In this document: piece after piece, positions 6,676 through 12,803 of the stretch | Layout of the letters: every line of letters begins with the position of its first letter | Position numbering within the stretch: position 1 is the first letter of the stretch | Source: an uncultured Robiginitomaculum sp. | GTDB taxonomy: Bacteria; Pseudomonadota; Alphaproteobacteria; Caulobacterales; Maricaulaceae | Reading direction: 5' to 3' | NCBI GenBank assembly: GCA_938003555.1 | Contig: CALKXN010000298.1 | Coordinates: forward strand, 1 to 13,732 | DNA length: 13,732 bases | Made by a program: the position numbers and the translations under genes | The notes under the pieces: generated by a model | Told to the model about the DNA's origin: nothing | The model's database searches: none | Seen by the model: the letters and a program-made list of their open reading frames with translations, nothing else

Positions 6676-7677
6676 TTGCCCAAAGTCTCTGTCATTATCG
6701 TCAATTATAATGCGGGCGAGTGGCTTACGCGCAGCGCGCTCAGCCTTGCCGCGCAGACCATGGCGGATTTTGAATGTTTCATCATTGATAATGACAGCAC
6801 TGATGGCTCTATCGCCGCCCTGCCCGAATTGGATGATCGCTTTGAGATTATAGAGCTGGGCGAGAATACAGGATTTGCAAAAGCCAATAATATCGGCGCA
6901 GTCAAAGCCAGCGGCGAGTGGATTGCGCTGCTTAATCCCGACGCCTTTGCGCGGCCGGATTGGCTGGAAAATCTGCTAGCTGAAACACAGCGCGCGCCCA
7001 ATATAACCATGGTCGGCTCGCGGCAAATCATGGCGCTGGATAGCGCAGTGCTCGACGGGCTTGGCGATTGCTATTCAGCCTTCGGAATTGCTTACCGCGC
7101 AGGCTACGGACACAGCGCGGACAGCACCCCCGACACCGCATATGTCTTTGGCCCCTGCGCGGCCGCTGCGCTTTATCACCGCGAAACATTCCTGCGTCTT
7201 GGCGGATTTGACGAGCGGTTTTTCTGTTACCACGAAGATGTCGATCTGGCGCTTCGCATGCGCCTTGCAGGCGGAGAATGCGTGCAAAGCGCGGACGCCA
7301 TTGTCGATCATGTCAGTAGCGGGATTAGCAATCAAGTCAGCGGCTTTGCTGTATATTACGGCACGCGTAACCGCATTTGGACCTTTGTAAAATCCATGCC
7401 GTTTGCGCTGCTGATTCTCCTCGCGCCCCTCCATATCTTTGCCAATCTAGCTTATCTGCTCTGGTCAGCCTTTCGTCCGGGGCGGTTTAAACCGACGGCG
7501 CGCGGCATCTGGCATGGTCTCAAAGGCCTACCGGATATATGGGCCTCTCGGCGCGAGGTGCAGAGCCATACCCAAATCGGCGTAACAGATGTGTTATCGA
7601 CCCTAACATTTAACCCGATAAAAGTCATGCGGCGCGGGGTGCATTTGCGCCCGCCTATTGCTAAGGAGCTCGAATGA
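6676..7677 (+). CDS. Family 2 glycosyltransferase (WbbL/rhamnosyltransferase-like)
   Basis: A 333-residue GT-A glycosyltransferase. The N-terminus reads VSVIIVNYNAGEW (4-16), the first strand and NDP-sugar loop, followed by IIDNDSTDGS (36-45). LLNPDA (85-90) replaces the DxD metal site, as in WbbL-like enzymes. GGFDERFFCYHEDVDLALR (176-194) holds the catalytic base region HEDVD. A hydrophobic segment at about 242-264 likely anchors it to the inner membrane, after an RNRIW motif usual in this branch. It probably adds a deoxyhexose or similar sugar to a surface glycan or lipid-linked precursor, with donor and acceptor unknown. The start is TTG at 6676: no ATG or GTG lies close enough to keep the first strand. 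It begins 2 bases after the HIT stop and overlaps kdsD by 4 bases (ATGA). Confidence 0.9.
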   Translation: MPKVSVIIVNYNAGEWLTRSALSLAAQTMADFECFIIDNDSTDGSIAALPELDDRFEIIELGENTGFAKANNIGAVKASGEWIALLNPDAFARPDWLENLLAETQRAPNITMVGSRQIMALDSAVLDGLGDCYSAFGIAYRAGYGHSADSTPDTAYVFGPCAAAALYHRETFLRLGGFDERFFCYHEDVDLALRMRLAGGECVQSADAIVDHVSSGISNQVSGFAVYYGTRNRIWTFVKSMPFALLILLAPLHIFANLAYLLWSAFRPGRFKPTARGIWHGLKGLPDIWASRREVQSHTQIGVTDVLSTLTFNPIKVMRRGVHLRPPIAKELE

Positions 7678-8636
7678 GCACTGATAACACCATAGCCGCC
7701 GGACGGCGCGTTCTTGATATTGAAATTGACGCAATGCGCGATTTGCGTGACGGATTAGGCGAAGATTTCGCTGCTGCTGTCGCGCATTTAAAAGCCTCCA
7801 AAGGCCGCGCTATTTTAGCGGGCGTCGGAAAATCAGGCCACGTTGCGCGCAAAATCGCGGCAACACTCGCCAGCACCGGAACGCCCTCGCTTTATGTCCA
7901 CCCAACCGAAGCCAGTCACGGCGATATGGGCATGATTACACCCGACGATACGGTCATCGCATTATCGCGCAGCGGCGAGACAAATGAGCTGGCCGATATG
8001 ATCGGATATTGCCGCCGCTTTGATGTGCCGCTTATGGCGATCACGGCCAAGGCGGGCAGCACGCTGGCGCGCTCCGCCAATTTTCCGCTCATCATTCCGG
8101 ATGCTCCCGAAGCCTGCGCAGAGACCCGCGCGCCGACCACCAGCACCACATTGCAGATCGCTATGGGCGACGCGCTCGCTGTTGCGCTGCTTGAGGCAAA
8201 AGGCTTCACCGCCAAAGATTTCAAAACCTATCACCCCGGCGGCGCGCTCGGCGCATCGCTCGCGACAGTGTCCGACTTAATGCACAGCGGCGACGCGGTG
8301 CCGCTTGTAGACAGCGACACGCCCATGTCCGAAGCGCTCATTATCATGAGCGAAAAAGGCTTTGGCTGCGTCGGCGTGATGGACGGCGGAGGGTTCGCAG
8401 GCATCATTACCGACGGTGACCTGCGCCGTCACATGGACGGCAACCTCACCACAAAAACCGCCAAAGCTATAATGACCGCCAACCCTAAAACATCAACGCC
8501 AAGCGAACTCGCCGCCGACGCCCTACGCCGCATGACCGCTGAGCCGCCCAAAGTGATGCAGCTATTCGTACTGGACGGCAACGCGCCTGTCGGGATTTTA
8601 CATTTGCATGATTGCCTAAGGGCGGGACTGGCTTAG
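7674..8636 (+). CDS. kdsD: Arabinose-5-phosphate isomerase (SIS + two CBS domains)
   Basis: A 320-residue KdsD/KpsF enzyme that interconverts ribulose-5-phosphate and arabinose-5-phosphate, the first step to Kdo for lipopolysaccharide. It acts as a cytoplasmic tetramer. The SIS domain (about 10-195) has GVGKSGHVARK (50-60), HPTEASHGDMG (76-86) with the active-site histidine region, the phosphate-binding SRSGET (98-103), PTTSTT (154-159) and HPGGALG (187-193). Two CBS domains follow at about 200-260 and 265-320. The length matches E. coli KdsD (328). The ATG overlaps the stop of the glycosyltransferase gene as ATGA, so the two are translated together. No kdsA, kdsB or kdsC is present in the window, so the rest of the pathway must lie elsewhere. 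KpsF-type paralogues serve capsules, and this copy next to a glycosyltransferase could be either. Confidence 0.95.
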   Translation: MSTDNTIAAGRRVLDIEIDAMRDLRDGLGEDFAAAVAHLKASKGRAILAGVGKSGHVARKIAATLASTGTPSLYVHPTEASHGDMGMITPDDTVIALSRSGETNELADMIGYCRRFDVPLMAITAKAGSTLARSANFPLIIPDAPEACAETRAPTTSTTLQIAMGDALAVALLEAKGFTAKDFKTYHPGGALGASLATVSDLMHSGDAVPLVDSDTPMSEALIIMSEKGFGCVGVMDGGGFAGIITDGDLRRHMDGNLTTKTAKAIMTANPKTSTPSELAADALRRMTAEPPKVMQLFVLDGNAPVGILHLHDCLRAGLA

Positions 8637-8640
8637 GGGC

Positions 8641-9102
8641 GTGAGAGCTTTGTTTGATCGCCGAAGTGTTTTTTGGCGTATAATGGGGGGGCTAAGCTTA
8701 TTATTGCTCGCCACCCTGAACGCTGTTGCAGCTTATTTTGCTTATGAAAAACTGTGGCTCCCATTGGATTATGTGACAGGAATCAGGACAGTGCTTTTTC
8801 CTCTTATCCTCTCTGGTTACGTAATAGTTATCTCAAAACATCAATGGAAGAAACCTGACACCAAGATGCTGATCATTTTCTTTCCAATATTTTTAGTCTG
8901 TAGCTTATATTTTCACTATGAATATCTAGGCTCCTTTGAGAACTTCAAGAAACGTCCACCGCCTCTTTTAAATAAGGGTTACGCAGAGCGCTATTTTGAT
9001 TCATTTCTATGGCTCTGCTCTGTCAACTTGGCTTTGATGGTTATTCCATTATGGACGAGTTGGGGGCAGAGTGAATCAAAAATCGTGGATACGTTTTCAT
9101 GA
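8641..9102 (+). CDS. Small four-helix membrane protein, unknown (first of a pair)
   Basis: A 153-residue hydrophobic protein with predicted helices at about 12-34, 47-66, 76-92 and 120-140, and a soluble loop rich in K, R and P (101-111). I recognise no family. The start is GTG at 8641, 5 bases after the kdsD stop, with AGGGG close by; an in-frame ATG at 8683 would remove the front half of helix 1. The gene is visibly richer in A+T than kdsD. Its stop overlaps the start of the next gene as ATGA. It shares length, topology and the pattern Q-W-x-x-P-x-x-K-M (68-76) with that neighbour, so the two look like diverged paralogues. Its position in the operon suggests an envelope role, which is inference only. 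Confidence 0.7.
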   Translation: MRALFDRRSVFWRIMGGLSLLLLATLNAVAAYFAYEKLWLPLDYVTGIRTVLFPLILSGYVIVISKHQWKKPDTKMLIIFFPIFLVCSLYFHYEYLGSFENFKKRPPPLLNKGYAERYFDSFLWLCSVNLALMVIPLWTSWGQSESKIVDTFS

Positions 9103-9560
9103 TGAAACGGCAAAGACATTATTCCGGGTGGGAAATTGCGGGACTGATGGGGAGCACGGTGTGTCTGTTATATATATTGGCTGCGCCGCTATATATCTTG
9201 GTTATCTATATTATCGATAGTTTCATTTTTGACATTCTGGATGGCTTGTTTGTGGGTTTCGTTGGCCTAGTTGTCGCGACAACACTGTCCCTAACCGTGC
9301 GGCAGTGGTTCAGACCTTATCCAAAAATGGCGATTATGGCGATTATCGTTGCCGTATTATCTGTAGCATTTATCATCGTCATGTCCCTCATATCAATGTT
9401 CGACATTATAGCATTAAACGGTGAGGGTTCTAGATTTGCCCTGGCCGAAGACATAGCCATAATGCTTCTTTGGACAGTCCCTTTTTGCATTCTCCCCATT
9501 TGGATGAACCGTCTGCGCTGGCGCAAAATCATTCCGTCTCAGACTGAGGCCTTTGAATAG
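9099..9560 (+). CDS. Small four-helix membrane protein, unknown (second of a pair)
   Basis: A 153-residue hydrophobic protein with predicted helices at about 14-38, 44-67, 76-100 and 117-136, and basic residues at both ends (MMKRQR; RLRWRK). I recognise no family. It begins with ATGATG overlapping the upstream gene by 4 bases and has no clear ribosome site, so it probably relies on translational coupling. Q-W-x-x-P-x-x-K-M at 69-77 falls one residue from the same motif in the upstream protein, and LW (124-125) and PIW (133-135) match LW and PLW there. It is the last gene of the rightward unit. Its final 32 bases overlap the convergent TPR gene, and no terminator separates them. Confidence 0.7.
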   Translation: MMKRQRHYSGWEIAGLMGSTVCLLYILAAPLYILVIYIIDSFIFDILDGLFVGFVGLVVATTLSLTVRQWFRPYPKMAIMAIIVAVLSVAFIIVMSLISMFDIIALNGEGSRFALAEDIAIMLLWTVPFCILPIWMNRLRWRKIIPSQTEAFE

Positions 9561-10323
9561 AGGCTTCACCCTGAACTTTCGCCAATCGCATTTCTTCGCG
9601 AATATCGCCGCGCACGACGGCGGCTTCGACGCTGAGTTCGTCGAGGACCAAAGCACGTTCGGCGTCAGCGAGACCGTCTTCTAATTTGCCTTGGCGGCGG
9701 CGCGCATCGGCGCGGTAGATCAGGGCTTGCACATTGACGGGGTCATAGGCGAGCGTGCTGGTGAGGTCGATTTCGGCATAGTCCCAACGGCCTAATTTAG
9801 CGTAAGCCCGCGCGCGGATGATGCGCAAATCTGTATTTGATTTTGCAAGATCCAAACCGCTATTGGCCGCGCGATAGGCGGCGGTAGGATCTTGGCCGAC
9901 AAGCCAAAAGTCAGCCGCTTGAGCGTAAAACTCTACGCGCATTTTAGCGGGGCCAATGCGCGGCTCACTGCCCATTTGTTCCAACTGCGCGGCGGCCATG
10001 CGAGTCTCTCCGGCGGCAAAGAGCGCTAACGCCGCGCAGTGACGCGCGCGGCGACCGCCCCCGCGAGATTGCCAGATCATGGCATCTTCAAATGCCGTTT
10101 CCGGATCATCATTGATTTTCTCCAGGCACTGCTCGTGCAATTGATCAAAATCCATATCTTCGGGCGCAAGCGCCTGCGGCGTCGGAACGACATCCGGAAT
10201 CTCATCAAATTGTAAATTTTGCGCGGCGTCACTGTCGGTGACCTGCGCATGCGCATAAGTCCCCATGACAAAGGGAAGACAAGCCGCTAGAGCAAAACAA
10301 AAGATGGAGCGATATATTTTCAT
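9529..10323 (-). CDS. Exported TPR-repeat protein
   Basis: A 264-residue protein with a signal peptide: a basic start (MKIYR), a hydrophobic core to about residue 20, and a likely cleavage after AHA at residue 26, giving a mature chain in the periplasm. After an acidic, proline-containing stretch (30-58) the rest is helical tetratricopeptide-like repeats. The clearest lie between about 170 and 240, with A-x-A-Y-A-K-L-G-R-W-x-x-A, then A-L-I-Y-R-A-D-A-R-R-R-Q-G-K and L-x-D-A-E-R-A-L. TPRs bind partner proteins, and this one is probably a periplasmic scaffold; no enzyme motif is seen. It starts 33 bases from the divergent epimerase gene, so the two share a very small promoter region. Its 3' end overlaps the convergent membrane-protein gene by 32 bases. 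Confidence 0.85.
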   Translation of the reverse strand: MKIYRSIFCFALAACLPFVMGTYAHAQVTDSDAAQNLQFDEIPDVVPTPQALAPEDMDFDQLHEQCLEKINDDPETAFEDAMIWQSRGGGRRARHCAALALFAAGETRMAAAQLEQMGSEPRIGPAKMRVEFYAQAADFWLVGQDPTAAYRAANSGLDLAKSNTDLRIIRARAYAKLGRWDYAEIDLTSTLAYDPVNVQALIYRADARRRQGKLEDGLADAERALVLDELSVEAAVVRGDIREEMRLAKVQGEASIQRPQSETE

Positions 10324-10356
10324 TCTGCTTCATCGCAAATAAGGGCGACAGCGACA

Positions 10357-11229
10357 ATGCAGTCACGCATTAAACATCAGCAAGGCAAAATCGCGCTTCT
10401 TGGCGCGGGTTATGTTGCGCGCGCGCTCATCCCTACTTTAGGGAAAATGGGCTGGGAGATTATCGCAACCACGCGCGGCGGGCAAAATTTCTCGGGCTGT
10501 GAAACCTATGCTTACGATGCCGAAGACGGGATAAGCGGCACGCTTAAGACGGCGCTACGCGGCTGCACGGCAATCATATCGTCAATTCCGCCCAAACGGG
10601 ATCGTGATCCTGTCGTCAAAGATTTATCGCGTCTGGATTTACAAAGCGTGGAATGGGCGGCCTATCTTTCCGCGACAAGCGTTTATGGTGACCGCGCAGG
10701 CCAATGGGCCTTTGAAGACGAGCTCTTATTTCCGACACTAAAACGTGGCCGCCGCCGCGTCTTGGCGGAACTGGATTGGCTAGAATCGGGCTTACCTGTT
10801 CACGTCTTTCGTTTGGCGGGAATTTACGGCCCGGGACGTGACCCATTTGATAAAATTCTATCGGGCGCAGCCAAGGTTATCGAAAAGCCCGGCCATATCG
10901 TAAACCGTATTCACGTTGAGGATATTCTCGCCGCGCTGCTGTCCAGTATGAAAAACCCAAACCCCTGCACGGTTTACAATATCGCGGATGGTCACCCTGC
11001 CCCGCCCGGTGATGTATTGGATTACGCCGCGCAGCTTTGCGGCGCGCCAAAGCCGCCGCGTTACGCGCTTGATAAGGCAGATATATCCGACATGGCCCGC
11101 AGTTTTTACGCTGAGACAAAGCGCGTTGCAATTGACCGCGCAGCGTCAGAGTTAGGCTTTGTCCCTAAATATCCTACTTACCGCGAAGGGCTGAGCGCGG
11201 TATGGGCCGCGCGTAATATAAAGAACTAA
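10357..11229 (+). CDS. YeeZ-like NAD(P)-binding epimerase (atypical SDR)
   Basis: A 290-residue Rossmann-fold protein of the extended, atypical short-chain dehydrogenase group near E. coli YeeZ. The nucleotide-binding loop is LLGAGYVAR (14-22), where alanine replaces the last glycine of GxGxxG. Further family blocks are SSIPP (75-79), YLSATSVYGD (103-112), RLAGIYGPGR (152-161) and NRIHVEDI (183-190). The usual catalytic YxxxK is not present in standard form, as is normal in this group, so the reaction is unknown; sugar-nucleotide or metabolite oxidoreduction is a guess. It is cytoplasmic. It is transcribed away from the TPR gene across a 33-base gap. The stop overlaps the end of the convergent thioredoxin lipoprotein gene by 4 bases. 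Confidence 0.85.
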   Translation: MQSRIKHQQGKIALLGAGYVARALIPTLGKMGWEIIATTRGGQNFSGCETYAYDAEDGISGTLKTALRGCTAIISSIPPKRDRDPVVKDLSRLDLQSVEWAAYLSATSVYGDRAGQWAFEDELLFPTLKRGRRRVLAELDWLESGLPVHVFRLAGIYGPGRDPFDKILSGAAKVIEKPGHIVNRIHVEDILAALLSSMKNPNPCTVYNIADGHPAPPGDVLDYAAQLCGAPKPPRYALDKADISDMARSFYAETKRVAIDRAASELGFVPKYPTYREGLSAVWAARNIKN

Positions 11230-11675
11230 GTCGCTTCATCCAGCGCAGCATCAAAGCGCGCTCTTATTTCTTCTGGCGTATGGTTCATATTGACCGGACG
11301 CGCGACCATTTCCCCGTCAGGCGAGAGCAGCATCAAGCGGCCCGTAATGATACCGCCATTAAAATAATTTCGCACGGGCGCTTCGACACCGTTTTTAGCC
11401 GCCTGAGCATAAAACCCGCCGAGGTCTTTATCGGTATAATCCAGACTTACGAAAATCATGCCGCGGTTTTCATATCCCGTGCGAACATCATTGATTTTAG
11501 GTGTCAGGAGTTTGCAGCTGGCGCACCATTCGGCATAGGACAGAACCGCAATGACTTTCGCCTCTTTGATTTGCGTTTGACTATACGCCATAGGTACGGG
11601 GGCAGCGCTTTTCGAACAGGCCGTGAGCGCCGTAAAAACACTCATCACCAGAACACCGAAAACAAGATTACGCAT
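11226..11675 (-). CDS. Thioredoxin-fold lipoprotein (downstream copy)
   Basis: A 149-residue lipoprotein with a lipobox LTAC whose cysteine is residue 20. The mature protein should be anchored to a membrane facing the periplasm. The thioredoxin active site is WCASC (50-54) followed by KLLTPKI. LDYTDKD (78-84) and FYAQAAKNGVE mark the middle strand and helix. The cis-proline region usual in thioredoxins is not obvious. It likely acts in thiol-disulfide exchange or delivers reductant, with partner unknown. It is closely similar to the next gene upstream (residues around WC-x-S-C-K, LDYTDKD, FYAQA, GVE and TGRL are shared), so the two are tandem paralogues. GAGGG gives a good ribosome site. A hairpin terminator lies just upstream, so this copy may be transcribed on its own or by read-through. 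Confidence 0.88.
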   Translation of the reverse strand: MRNLVFGVLVMSVFTALTACSKSAAPVPMAYSQTQIKEAKVIAVLSYAEWCASCKLLTPKINDVRTGYENRGMIFVSLDYTDKDLGGFYAQAAKNGVEAPVRNYFNGGIITGRLMLLSPDGEMVARPVNMNHTPEEIRARFDAALDEAT

Positions 11676-11688
11676 AAGCCCTCACAAT

Positions 11689-11713
11689 AAAGGCACCTTA
11701 GAAAGGTGCCTTT
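11689..11713 (-). terminator. Hairpin terminator between the two thioredoxin lipoproteins
   Basis: A perfect 9-bp stem, AAAGGCACC (11689-11697) with GGTGCCTTT (11705-11713), encloses a 7-base loop. In the minus direction the stem ends in TTT and runs on as ATTGTG, a short U-run; in the plus direction it is followed by AAAAA. It lies 28 bases past the stop of the upstream copy and 13 bases before the next start, so it probably weakens read-through rather than blocking it. Confidence 0.65.
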
Positions 11714-11740
11714 AAAAATTCAATTTCTTTTAGGTAAAAC

Positions 11741-12205
11741 CTATCCGGCTTTATTTAAGGCCATCATCATCTGTTCCTTAATTTTCGCAGGTGTGGTCGT
11801 TTTATCAATCATAGCAACGGCGCTATCGCTTCCCATAGGCACAAGATAAAGGCGGCCGGTTTTAATATTTCCATCCAGCGCAGTCCGGATTGCGCCCTCA
11901 ACACCGGCGGCTTCGGCTTGGGCGTAGAAATTATCGGCGTCTTTATCCGTATAATCAAGCTTCACAAATTTAACGCCTTGCTTTTCCATAGCGGCTTGCA
12001 TGGCTTGAATTTTTGGGTCTAGAATTTTACAGCTTCCGCACCAGTTAGCATAGGTCATAACAGCGACCACTTTGGTGTCGACTTTAGCTTCACTCATAAC
12101 CTCAGTTGATACAGCAGTAGACGCGCTATCCGTAGCCGGAGCTTTGGAACATGCGCCAAGAGCCAGAGGCATACTGATCAAGGCGGCGGTGATTATAGAT
12201 TTCAT
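11741..12205 (-). CDS. Thioredoxin-fold lipoprotein (upstream copy)
   Basis: A 154-residue lipoprotein. A basic start (MK) and hydrophobic core lead to lipobox LGAC with the lipidated cysteine at residue 19, then a flexible S/T/A-rich linker. The active site is WCGSC (55-59), closer to the WCGPC of thioredoxin than in its neighbour. LDYTDKD and FYAQAEAAGVEGAIR follow, then TGRLYLV. It probably works as a membrane-anchored periplasmic thiol-disulfide protein, partner unknown. I chose ATG 12205 over an in-frame start at 12247 because GGAG lies 6 bases before it and the signal sequence begins there. It sits 65 bases downstream of the membrane-protein gene at 12271 and ends in a hairpin terminator. 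It is a paralogue of the gene that follows. Confidence 0.88.
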   Translation of the reverse strand: MKSIITAALISMPLALGACSKAPATDSASTAVSTEVMSEAKVDTKVVAVMTYANWCGSCKILDPKIQAMQAAMEKQGVKFVKLDYTDKDADNFYAQAEAAGVEGAIRTALDGNIKTGRLYLVPMGSDSAVAMIDKTTTPAKIKEQMMMALNKAG

Positions 12206-12211
12206 TTTTAT

Positions 12212-12215
12212 CTCC
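12212..12215 (-). promoter_or_regulatory. Ribosome binding site that sets the thioredoxin start
   Basis: On the minus strand GGAG stands 6 bases before the ATG at 12205, in an A-rich context. It supports this start and the lipoprotein signal directly after it. Confidence 0.7.
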
Positions 12216-12270
12216 ATTACATTTAAGGAGCGGATAGAAGGTTGCATGACGATGCGCTAGTGAATTTGCT

Positions 12271-12774
12271 TCACGTTTTCGTGCGAGTGAGGCGCGCAAA
12301 GAGCCCGCCGCCAAATGCGCCGACCACAAGTAAGGTAAGATAATTTGGCCAAAACTCAGCGCGCCCAATAGGCTGCGTGCCTTTGCCCACAACTTTAAAC
12401 GCGGCCAGCATCGCCATGAACAAAACGATGCCTGCAACCGCGTAAACAAAGCCCCGCGCCCAGCCCGTTTTGCGCGCCGTCAGCCCTGCGGCCGGGAAGG
12501 CAATCAACGCAGCTACGCTAATCACGACAAGCAAAGTCGGAAACAGACCGCCCAAATCATTTTTGATCAAGTCGAGATATCCGCCAATTCCGATGTTCAC
12601 AGGAATATAGGAACCGACAAAAATTGAAGACGCGATAACGCTAAGGAACGCCATAACACTAACGCTAAGAAGAAAAGCGATGATTATAGAACCCTTGCTC
12701 CGGCGGCGTATATTGTCATCAATGTGAATTGCTTTATCATCGGTCATGACGCATTTATGGCGCAGCATGCCCAT
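12271..12774 (-). CDS. Four-helix membrane protein, unknown
   Basis: A protein of up to 167 residues with predicted membrane helices at about 30-53, 78-98, 107-128 and 142-162. The region before helix 1 is charged (NIRRRSKG) and the C-terminus is basic (RLTRTKT), which suggests both ends are cytoplasmic. I recognise no family. The start is uncertain: ATG at 12774, 12768 or 12747 are all in frame and none has a good ribosome site. The shorter form (158 residues, starting MTDDK) would leave more room for a shared promoter with the divergent sugar dehydrogenase gene. It lies 65 bases upstream of a thioredoxin lipoprotein gene on the same strand and may be co-transcribed with it. Confidence 0.75.
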   Translation of the reverse strand: MGMLRHKCVMTDDKAIHIDDNIRRRSKGSIIIAFLLSVSVMAFLSVIASSIFVGSYIPVNIGIGGYLDLIKNDLGGLFPTLLVVISVAALIAFPAAGLTARKTGWARGFVYAVAGIVLFMAMLAAFKVVGKGTQPIGRAEFWPNYLTLLVVGAFGGGLFARLTRTKT

Positions 12775-12803
12775 GGTCGCAATGGCCTAATTTGTGAGGA
12801 TAT

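Noticed and set aside
8654..8684. TATAAT at 8679-8684 with TTGATC upstream, a possible internal promoter
   Set aside because: The spacer is 19 bases, the -35 box is poor, and it lies inside the coding start of a gene that is tightly coupled to kdsD.
12272..12283. Small hairpin CACG-TTTT-CGTG at the end of the membrane-protein gene
   Set aside because: The stem is only 4 bp, overlaps the stop codon, and has no T-run after it, so it is not a credible terminator.
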